Shown one piece after another: positions 1-5,350 of a stretch of 13,109 nt of DNA. The stretch lies in contig CAKVCR010000047.1 of assembly GCA_934725835.1 (NCBI GenBank), positions 1 to 13,109 of the forward strand, in the 5' to 3' direction. Within the stretch, counting starts at the first letter, position 1. Every line of letters begins with the position of its first letter. Source of the DNA: an uncultured Odoribacter sp. (lineage in GTDB: Bacteria; Bacteroidota; Bacteroidia; Bacteroidales; Marinifilaceae). The position numbers were made by a program, and so were the translations under genes. The notes under the pieces are model-generated. The model saw only the letters and a program-made list of their open reading frames with translations, made no database searches and was not told the origin of the DNA.

Positions 1-1
1 G

Positions 2-118
2 AAGACAGAAGCTCACAAACTCGGACACCACGGAATGAACTATTTGGTTCGTCGCAGTACGCTTGCAGACTCGCTTCGCTCGCTTGCAAGCGGTTATTAC
101 ACCCAAATCGGGCAATAG
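2..118 (+). other. Open reading frame running in from the left edge, uncertain
   Basis: A frame without stops enters from the left edge and ends at a TAG at 116-118, giving 38 residues that include HKLGHHGMNYLVRR. It could be the C-terminus of a gene outside the window. The opposite strand is also open over most of this stretch, and the last 20 bases belong to the palindromic element, so coding is doubtful. I do not recognise the residues. Bases 60-92 contain a perfect 12-bp palindrome (81-92, CGCTTGCAAGCG), and its right half also pairs with CGCTTGCA at 60-67. Confidence 0.2.
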
Positions 119-286
119 GCGTATATGTTATTAAGACTACTTGAAGTCTTTCGGATTTTATAAGGCATCTTTTGCTTGCTTTTTAACTCGCAATAGCTGG
201 CTAATACTCATTAAAAAGCAATCAAAATCTGCGCTTCTAAAATTCCGAAATCAATTCAAGCCCTACTGTCAGAATTGGGTTAAGGC
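97..286. repeat. Large imperfect palindromic (MITE-like) element
   Basis: Two nested pairs of inverted arms are visible. The inner arms are 149-186 and 211-250; with one or two bulges about 33 of 38 positions pair, including an uninterrupted 11-bp block (176-186 with 211-221). The centre holds TAGC-TG-GCTA at 194-203. The outer arms are about 97-120 and 259-282, matching at about 80 percent around a core of CCCAA(A/T)TC.G.CA.TAGG. A small perfect hairpin (133-138 with 145-150) sits between the left arms. No transposase is present. A 61-codon frame with a TTG start (141-326) crosses the element and is probably not a gene. The structure fits a non-autonomous dispersed repeat, but copy number elsewhere in the genome is unknown. 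Confidence 0.55.
254..285 (+). repeat. Direct repeat copy A, left of the lipoprotein gene
   Basis: This 32-base stretch starts ATTCAAGCCCTA and ends GAATTGGGTTAAGG. It matches 1941-1973 at about 28 of 33 aligned positions and in the same orientation, so the two copies bracket the lipoprotein gene. It is also the right outer arm of the palindromic element at 97-286. Confidence 0.6.
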
Positions 287-307
287 TGTATATTTTGTTT
301 CACATTG

Positions 308-321
308 CTATTGTTCAATAG
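308..321. other. Short hairpin just past the lipoprotein stop codon
   Basis: CTATTG at 308-313 and CAATAG at 316-321 are perfect complements separated by two bases. The hairpin lies 21-34 nt downstream of the lipoprotein stop codon on the minus strand. It has no following U-run in either direction, so it is at best a weak terminator or processing site. Confidence 0.25.
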
Positions 322-341
322 ATTAGGAAACACTATGGTCG

Positions 342-1919
342 TCAATCGAGGTAATTTACAGCAAAGTAGTCGATAGCGCCGTCGACATAAGCTATACGAG
401 TAGATTTGCCGTCGGCATATTGGAATATTTTGCGGTCGAAACAGTAGAATATTCTACCATCAGCCGTCACATCGATTGCGGTTTCCCAGTAGGTGTAACT
501 TGATGATGTCTCAAACAAAAGTTTGTAGTCACGGAATATCTTGCCAGTTCTACCCTGAAATCCGCTTATACACATTATATATATCGAACCGTTTCTGCAA
601 CAGCACGAAAGCGAACCGACATTTCCTGTAAGATCCATAGAGTTGGTTGTCGTAAGAGCCTGGCCATCGAAGCGGTAGGTGTGTAACTTATTTTTGTCGT
701 GCACGAATACATATACATTTTCATTTTCGTCCATTACGAGCGAAGATGCCGACACATTGTACGGCACACGATAACTCGATATCTTACCATCTGTTGTGTA
801 ACGTGTCATTGCGGCAACAGTTCCGGTGCCGTCATCTACGCGTACTAAGGCATATACTGTACCGTCTGAAGCTATAGCCAGTTTGTTGCGAGAGGTTGCA
901 ATCACGCCTTTCAATTCTTTGCCTCCATCTGCTACTACAATAGGTTTTCGCTCCGTATAGCGGTGGGGATTCAGCGTATATAACGTGGATTTGATGGCGG
1001 TTGCCACATAGTCATGTTTTGCCCAAAATGCGGTAATCTCACCTTCGTCCCATGATTGGTCTAATGGCATATTGCTGTTCTTGAAAATTCGCCACCTATA
1101 TTTATTTCCATCTTTATCTCTTTTGATATAGTAAATGTCCTTGCCGTCTGCACAGGCATGTTCGTAGCCATTGAATTCCTCGAAACTCCAGGCATCACTA
1201 TATTTCCCCTTTTTAAATGTGTTTCCTGCTTGCCAGCAGAGCTCAAAGTCTTTCTGTTTTTCAACAATCACTTTGCAGCTTTTGGCATGCTTTTGCCCAT
1301 TGACTTCATCGGCAACTTCGTGTAGGGTTACAGTCACATAGGTTTCGCCTGTGCCGACAGCGGTAACATCACCGGTCTTTTCGTCAACCGTAACAACTTC
1401 ATTGTTGTCGGATGACCACTTGGTGATGTACAATTCTGCCACTTCGGCTGGATCGAGTTTTATCTGCAGATTTACTTTTCTGCCTGGAAACAGTCGGAGT
1501 ATGGGTGTTCCATTTTCCATCTTCACGGGGGCAAGGAATGATATTGATTTCAAGTCGATAGTCTTGATGCACTTTATAAGGCATGAAGCGCTTACGCCAC
1601 CGGCGGAAACGGTGATGGTGGTCTCGCCCGCTTTCAGTGCCGTAACCATGCCTTCGGCATTGATGGTAGCCACTTCAGTGTTGCTTGACTTCCACTTGAG
1701 GTCACTCTTTGGTGCATCCTTCGGCGAAATGATTACATCTTCTGCCAAAGGAAGTGTGCCGATTCTGTTCATATCTACGGTGCCGTCGGCATTGTAAGGT
1801 ACGTAGACCTTGTATTCGCTTTGGTTGAATGTGATGGCTGTTACGGAAGCCGGTTCGTCCTCTTTTGTGCATGCCGCCATCATGAGAAACAATAGCGTAA
1901 TAAGGAATAGTTTTTTCAT
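342..1919 (-). CDS. Surface-type lipoprotein with two bacterial Ig-like (Big_2) domains and a propeller-like C-terminus
   Basis: A 525-residue exported lipoprotein. Residues 1-17 form a type II signal peptide (MKKLFLITLLFLMMAAC); Cys17 would be lipidated. The following TKEDE is acidic, like the export signal that sends Bacteroidota lipoproteins to the cell surface. Two Big_2-type Ig folds follow at about 27-117 and 125-220, shown by the WKSSN..VATI...G.VTA...GETTITV pattern and a second copy at 168-198. Residues 225-525 carry recurring short beta motifs of the DGTVYAL, ENVYVF, GSIYIM and GRIFYC kind, suggesting a beta-propeller; no catalytic motif is visible. A CCC run at 459-461 is unusual for an exported protein. 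The ATG at 1917-1919 sits directly before the signal peptide. It is transcribed alone, and its AraC-type neighbour is a plausible regulator. A role in binding polymers or other cells is only a guess. Confidence 0.85.
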   Translation of the reverse strand: MKKLFLITLLFLMMAACTKEDEPASVTAITFNQSEYKVYVPYNADGTVDMNRIGTLPLAEDVIISPKDAPKSDLKWKSSNTEVATINAEGMVTALKAGETTITVSAGGVSASCLIKCIKTIDLKSISFLAPVKMENGTPILRLFPGRKVNLQIKLDPAEVAELYITKWSSDNNEVVTVDEKTGDVTAVGTGETYVTVTLHEVADEVNGQKHAKSCKVIVEKQKDFELCWQAGNTFKKGKYSDAWSFEEFNGYEHACADGKDIYYIKRDKDGNKYRWRIFKNSNMPLDQSWDEGEITAFWAKHDYVATAIKSTLYTLNPHRYTERKPIVVADGGKELKGVIATSRNKLAIASDGTVYALVRVDDGTGTVAAMTRYTTDGKISSYRVPYNVSASSLVMDENENVYVFVHDKNKLHTYRFDGQALTTTNSMDLTGNVGSLSCCCRNGSIYIMCISGFQGRTGKIFRDYKLLFETSSSYTYWETAIDVTADGRIFYCFDRKIFQYADGKSTRIAYVDGAIDYFAVNYLD

Positions 1920-1940
1920 GTTTTTTTGTTATATAAAACC

Positions 1941-1973
1941 ATTCAAGCCCTAATGCCCGAATTGGGTTTAAGG
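1941..1973 (+). repeat. Direct repeat copy B, in the lipoprotein leader
   Basis: ATTCAAGCCCTAATGCCCGA followed by ATTGGGTTTAAGG matches copy A at 254-285 with about five differences. It resembles the left outer arm of the palindromic element even more closely: on the minus strand of 99-120 the core TGCCCGA is identical. It lies 21 bp upstream of the lipoprotein start codon, between the predicted promoter and the gene, so it would be transcribed as part of the 5' leader. Confidence 0.6.
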
Positions 1974-1995
1974 GGAATGTCGAACTACAATATCA

Positions 1996-2003
1996 CAAAA
2001 ATA
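1996..2003 (-). promoter_or_regulatory. Probable promoter -7 box of the lipoprotein gene
   Basis: On the minus strand the bases read TATTTTTG, a full match to the Bacteroidota -7 consensus TAnnTTTG. It lies 76 bp upstream of the ATG. The -33 region about 20 bp further upstream (near 2024-2027) reads CTTT, only a weak match to TTTG, which would suit a promoter needing an activator. The predicted leader of about 70 nt contains repeat copy B. Confidence 0.45.
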
Positions 2004-2058
2004 AGTCAATTTTTTTTGGTGATAAAGGACATCAGTGGTACATTTGATGTTGCGGCAT

Positions 2059-2098
2059 GAAATAGACTGGTCTATTTCGTATTTCTACAAAATAGACC
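2059..2098. promoter_or_regulatory. Operator-like palindrome with a third half-site
   Basis: GAAATAGAC (2059-2067) and GTCTATTTC (2070-2078) are perfect 9-bp inverted arms around a 2-bp centre. A third half-site, AAATAGACC, lies at 2090-2098 in the same orientation as the first and 30 bp from it, close to three helical turns. The cluster is about 70-110 bp upstream of the predicted lipoprotein transcription start, where activators often bind. The AraC-type gene immediately downstream is the obvious candidate binder; this link is inferred. Confidence 0.45.
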
Positions 2099-2162
2099 AT
2101 TTGATACCTTAAGCCGCATTTGCGTCCTTGCGAGGGAGAGAATAAAGAAAAGAGGCTGCGAT

Positions 2163-3272
2163 TTAGCGCTCCGACATAATCCGCTGCCGATACTCAAGAG
2201 GAGTTTCGCCTGTCAGCTTCTTGAAATGACCGTAGAAATTGCTTTTGGAAACATATCCCACTTTTTTGGCAAGGTCATTCATTGAGATGCCGAGCTCCTC
2301 TGTCATCAGCTGCTTGGCGTATCCGATACGCAATCCTATCCGATATGAACGGAAATCCTGCCGGATTTCGTTCTTAAAATACCAATTAAAAAAGTCTTTT
2401 GTTGTCCCTAGTTCCTGCGCAATCTGTTCACGCCCCTCTTCGGGACGGGTAAAGCCCAGCTCGGCTACCCAACATTCCAACGAAAGCCGCAATTGTTCCT
2501 TTTTCTCCGCAATTTCCGAATCGGACAACCCGGAAACAATGGCGTCTGTTGCCGATGCAGGCTGCTGTATTACTGCCGGGACATAATAATTGACTTTCGC
2601 AGCATAATTGGAAAAACGATTGGCAAACCAGACGTAGAAAGCGATATAGCTGAACGTGAATAGATTGTAAACCATAGGAGGAAGCCAAATGGAAACAAAG
2701 GCGGCAATGCCAACGGCAAGGGCAGCATAAAAACTTAATTTAGCCCACCGTAATCGGTTAGACTGATCCTCATCATAATACTCCTCCAACATTTGCAGAC
2801 TTTCAGTATATTTCCGGTTAAAGACAATGGTGTAGCAGATGAGTTGCATGAGATAGGCCGCTAATGCAACAATTAAAATCCATAGCGCATTATATGTCAG
2901 CATCCCATAGAGAAAAAAGGCAACAACTGCCGTTACTATTCCTGTTTGCCTCCAAACTCGTCGCCGGTTAATATATACAGGGTTGATAAGGGTAAGTAGT
3001 GTGGCTGTGAACAATAGCGACTGGTAGGCTGCAGTGGCGAGGGTGAAGGCCGCAATGATTCTTTGGTCGGTTTCAAAATTATTTTTGGTTAGAAATTCCA
3101 CATAGGCAGGAATGGAGAGAATAAAGTAGGAGGCAGCAAGGATGGCACGCGCCGTGCGAAGCTTGCGCGTATCCTCTCTTTGTGGAATATGTATGCCGCA
3201 TAGCAGGTATCCTAAGATGGTAAGTACTATACCCGATATGAGCGTTGTTATCATATAAAAATCCAACCACAT
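2163..3272 (-). CDS. Membrane-embedded AraC-family transcriptional regulator
   Basis: A 369-residue protein from the chosen ATG at 3270-3272. Its N-terminal 60 percent is hydrophobic, with about seven predicted membrane helices at roughly 8-28, 41-59, 71-96, 110-127, 129-150, 178-197 and 199-217. A linker leads to a C-terminal AraC/XylS double helix-turn-helix at about 275-366. The second helix-turn-helix shows the family pattern ISMNDLAKKVGYVSKSNFYG followed by HFKKLTGETPLEYRQ. It should sit in the inner membrane and bind DNA from there, so its signal is probably in the membrane or periplasm. A longer frame reaches 3305 but would start with TTG inside the predicted -7 box, so the ATG at 3272, preceded by AGAAGAAG, is preferred. 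It lies behind the lipoprotein promoter and is its likely regulator. The target is not proven. Confidence 0.85.
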   Translation of the reverse strand: MWLDFYMITTLISGIVLTILGYLLCGIHIPQREDTRKLRTARAILAASYFILSIPAYVEFLTKNNFETDQRIIAAFTLATAAYQSLLFTATLLTLINPVYINRRRVWRQTGIVTAVVAFFLYGMLTYNALWILIVALAAYLMQLICYTIVFNRKYTESLQMLEEYYDEDQSNRLRWAKLSFYAALAVGIAAFVSIWLPPMVYNLFTFSYIAFYVWFANRFSNYAAKVNYYVPAVIQQPASATDAIVSGLSDSEIAEKKEQLRLSLECWVAELGFTRPEEGREQIAQELGTTKDFFNWYFKNEIRQDFRSYRIGLRIGYAKQLMTEELGISMNDLAKKVGYVSKSNFYGHFKKLTGETPLEYRQRIMSER

Positions 3273-3302
3273 ATAGCTTCTTCTATCGTTTCTATGTAAT
3301 AA

Positions 3303-3310
3303 CAAAGTTA
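3303..3310 (-). promoter_or_regulatory. Probable promoter -7 box of the AraC-type gene
   Basis: The minus strand reads TAACTTTG, a full match to TAnnTTTG, 30 bp upstream of the ATG at 3272. No clear TTTG is seen at -33. Its position argues against the longer TTG-initiated frame, which would begin inside this box. Confidence 0.45.
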
Positions 3311-3339
3311 CAGAAAATCTTTAGAAAAATTATTGCTGT

Positions 3340-3489
3340 CCGGTAAAACTTTTTTAATATTGCAGTTTGTGAACGAAGGACACAACTAAGCATTGCCACT
3401 CCTTGTTCTGTAAAGGCATAAGGTAACTTCTTGATATTTTGTCCTCGTTCTGCGTTCAAAGTCACAATCTTCTCTGACCCCACGTTCAC
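3340..3489 (-). pseudogene. ORF6N-domain protein, internal fragment
   Basis: The minus-strand frame encodes KKLPYAFTEQGVAMLSCVLR followed by SQTAI. This is the most conserved block of the ORF6N domain, found in phage and mobile-element DNA-binding proteins and common in Bacteroidales. Only about 45 recognisable residues remain. The usual N-terminal half, about 80-100 residues, is missing, and after SQTAI the sequence diverges to KKFYRTAI, an AT-rich tail running into the AraC promoter. There is no plausible start site. It is therefore a relic truncated at both ends, probably left by insertion or deletion of mobile DNA. Family assignment is from recognition of the motif. Confidence 0.6.
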
Positions 3490-3506
3490 AATCGTTGATT
3501 CCCATC

Positions 3507-3596
3507 ATGGATAGTCTGATGCAGTGGGCTGCGGAAAATATGACCATGATACTCAAAGATAGAGAAAAGAGTATAAAGCAAAAAGAAAATAGCTAA
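3507..3596 (+). CDS. 29-codon orphan reading frame, possibly a C-terminal relic
   Basis: An ATG-initiated frame encodes 29 residues, beginning MDSLMQWAAENMTMILKDRE and ending with a Lys/Gln-rich tail before TAA. The frame stays open upstream to about 3435, where it runs antisense to the ORF6N relic. The composition looks like real protein: an amphipathic helix with a charged end. It resembles the C-terminus of a longer gene rather than an independent small protein. No good ribosome binding site is seen. I do not recognise the family. Confidence 0.25.
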   Translation: MDSLMQWAAENMTMILKDREKSIKQKENS

Positions 3597-3931
3597 CACG
3601 CTTCAGGTAGGATACTCAGTGAGCAAATCACAACCACGTTATGCCTCGCCCTTCTCCTGCCTCCCTCCCACCTTCACGACAACCTAACCCGAAGCTCTGC
3701 CGTTGCTTCACCCACCCCTTTCGGTTGAGCTTCGGATGAGCTTCGGGTTAGGAACGGATTAGTGTAAAAGGGGAGTAAAACATCAGTGAGAGATGATTCG
3801 AAGAATGAGAAAAGTGCGAACGGCACATGTTCGGTCTCCATATTCGGAGAAAAGGAATATTTTCAAGTAATTCAAAGGAGATTCTTCCTGGGACGTAAAA
3901 GGGAACGGCAGATACCTAACAGACCTTTGAA
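3597..3931. other. Noncoding block between mobile-element debris and the MATE gene
   Basis: No convincing gene is present in these 335 bases. The left part (about 3640-3720) is markedly richer in GC than its surroundings, with a pyrimidine-rich run on the plus strand near 3643-3672. It contains the 15-bp inverted repeat listed separately. Two small hairpins follow in tandem at 3817-3833 (CGAAC/GTTCG) and 3835-3850 (TCTCC/GGAGA). The weak reading frames crossing the right part, on both strands, start with GTG or overlap the MATE promoter and look like chance. Confidence 0.4.
3683..3752. repeat. Perfect 15-bp inverted repeat with a second, competing arm
   Basis: CCTAACCCGAAGCTC (3683-3697) is exactly complementary to GAGCTTCGGGTTAGG (3738-3752) across a 40-base loop. 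The last 9 bases of the left arm can also pair with GAGCTTCGG at 3727-3735, since TGAGCTTCGG occurs twice in tandem (3726-3735 and 3737-3746). Two mutually exclusive stems are therefore possible. No U-run follows, so it is not a classical terminator. It could be an element end, a transfer-origin remnant or a structured RNA. Confidence 0.55.
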
Positions 3932-3948
3932 GTGGATTTTTCCAACCG

Positions 3949-3979
3949 TTGGCAGTTTCACGCTTTTTGCTTATTTTTG
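3949..3979 (+). promoter_or_regulatory. Probable promoter of the MATE gene
   Basis: TATTTTTG at 3972-3979 fully matches the TAnnTTTG -7 box. TTG at 3949-3951 lies 20 bp upstream, at the spacing expected for the -33 element. Transcription would start near 3986, so a start codon at 3989 would be nearly leaderless. The ATG pair at 4010 and 4013 fits better. Confidence 0.5.
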
Positions 3980-4009
3980 TCAACTTTAATGCGGGATAGA
4001 TTAAAAAAA

Positions 4010-5350
4010 ATGATGCCACCCAGCCATAGTACAGAGCGGACACAGATACGCAAGCTTTTCAGAAGCTATGCCTATCCTGCCATGATTAACATGATTGTGC
4101 TGGCCCTGTATAATATCGTCGACAGAATCTTTATCGGACATGGAGTGGGACCGTTAGCCATCTGCGGTCTGGCACTGACGCTGCCTTGCGTTTCATTGTT
4201 GGGGACGGTGGGCACACTGACCGGTGTGGGTGGAGCCGCCCGTATCTCTGCGGCAATCTCGGCATCCAATCACAAATTGGCCACCAGGGTTTTAGGGAAT
4301 GCCGTATTTTTGAATGTGGCGTTGAATCTGATTCTGATTGTATATTCGTTTTTCAATCTGGACAAAATTTTATTGGCATTCGGAGGAAGCGAACAGACAA
4401 TTCCCTATGCCCACAGCTATTTGAGCATACTGATTCCGGGCAGTCTGCTGACCAATCTGAATTTCACCTTTTGCCACGCTATCCGTGCATCCGGTTTTCC
4501 CCGGAAGTCGATGATGATTATCCTCACGGGGGTGATTGCCAATCTCATTCTGGATCCGGTGTTTATTTTCGGTTTTGACATGGGTATCCGCGGAGCTGCC
4601 ATTGCCACTGTCATTTCGATGTGTGTCAGTTCGGTGTTGATTTTTCTACATTTCACCGGCAGGCAGAATACGTTGCGGCTCCTGCGTCACAGTTTCCGGC
4701 CGGATTTAATGATTCTCCTGACGATTATCGGAGTTGGGATGGCTGCCTTTATCATGAATATCACTACGGGCATGGTGAATATCATCATGAACCGCTATCT
4801 GGTGAATCATGGCGGAGACTATGCAATCGGAGCCTATGGGATTATCAGCAGCTATTCTATTTTGGTGTCGATGCTGCTGATGGGTATCTGTCAGGGTATG
4901 CAACCGATTATCAGCTACCATTATGCCACCGGACACCGGGAAGTGTTGCACGATACATTAAAGTATGCCATCGGCATCGGCAGTCTCATTGCCTGTATAG
5001 GTTTTATCATTGGCGAAGCCGGAGCCTCCTGGCTGGTAGAAGCCTTTACATGGGATCGGCAGTTATGCAAAATCAGCGCAGAAGGATTACGCTATACTTT
5101 TTTGGCAATGCCACTGGTCGGCTTTCAAATCATTGTAACCAGTTATTTCCAATCGATACGTCAGGCTCCCAAAGCCATCACCATGAACATTTCACGGCAG
5201 TTTGTCTTTCTGATACCGGCTTTAAGTCTGTTTTCCAATCGATGGGGACTGACCGGCATCTGGCTGGCAATCCCGTTTGCAGATTTGATGGCTACACTGA
5301 TAGCACTCTTCTTTATTCTCCGTCAGGCACGGACCTCTACGTTGAATTAA
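4010..5350 (+). CDS. MATE-family multidrug/cation antiporter (MepA-like)
   Basis: A 446-residue inner-membrane exporter of the MATE family, which expels drugs or metabolites in exchange for Na+ or H+. About twelve hydrophobic helices form two six-helix halves. Family hallmarks include LYNIVDRIFIGHGVGPLAI in helix 1-2, GVGGAARIS after helix 2, ILDPVFIFGFDMGIRGAAIA around helix 5-6 and GICQGMQPIISYHYATG in the second half. The length is normal for the family. The frame extends upstream to a GTG at 3932 and has ATGs at 3989, 4010 and 4013. I chose 4010 because the promoter box ends at 3979 and because relatives have only a short N-terminal tail before the first helix. It is transcribed alone and converges on the antiporter gene, with overlapping stop codons. 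The substrate cannot be read from the sequence. Confidence 0.88.
   Translation: MMPPSHSTERTQIRKLFRSYAYPAMINMIVLALYNIVDRIFIGHGVGPLAICGLALTLPCVSLLGTVGTLTGVGGAARISAAISASNHKLATRVLGNAVFLNVALNLILIVYSFFNLDKILLAFGGSEQTIPYAHSYLSILIPGSLLTNLNFTFCHAIRASGFPRKSMMIILTGVIANLILDPVFIFGFDMGIRGAAIATVISMCVSSVLIFLHFTGRQNTLRLLRHSFRPDLMILLTIIGVGMAAFIMNITTGMVNIIMNRYLVNHGGDYAIGAYGIISSYSILVSMLLMGICQGMQPIISYHYATGHREVLHDTLKYAIGIGSLIACIGFIIGEAGASWLVEAFTWDRQLCKISAEGLRYTFLAMPLVGFQIIVTSYFQSIRQAPKAITMNISRQFVFLIPALSLFSNRWGLTGIWLAIPFADLMATLIALFFILRQARTSTLN

Noticed and set aside
141..326. A 61-codon plus-strand frame within the left noncoding stretch
   Set aside because: It starts with TTG, has no ribosome binding site and lies across the palindromic element, so the repeat structure explains the sequence better than coding.
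1351..1797. A 148-codon plus-strand frame
   Set aside because: It is antisense to the lipoprotein gene, whose Ig-like domains are clearly encoded on the minus strand.
3273..3305. N-terminal extension of the AraC-type regulator from a TTG at 3305
   Set aside because: The TTG lies inside the predicted promoter box, whereas the ATG at 3272 has a purine-rich upstream sequence and leaves the first membrane helix intact.
3783..4043. A minus-strand frame of 86 codons upstream of the MATE gene
   Set aside because: It overlaps the MATE promoter and start, shows no domain and is of low-complexity origin.
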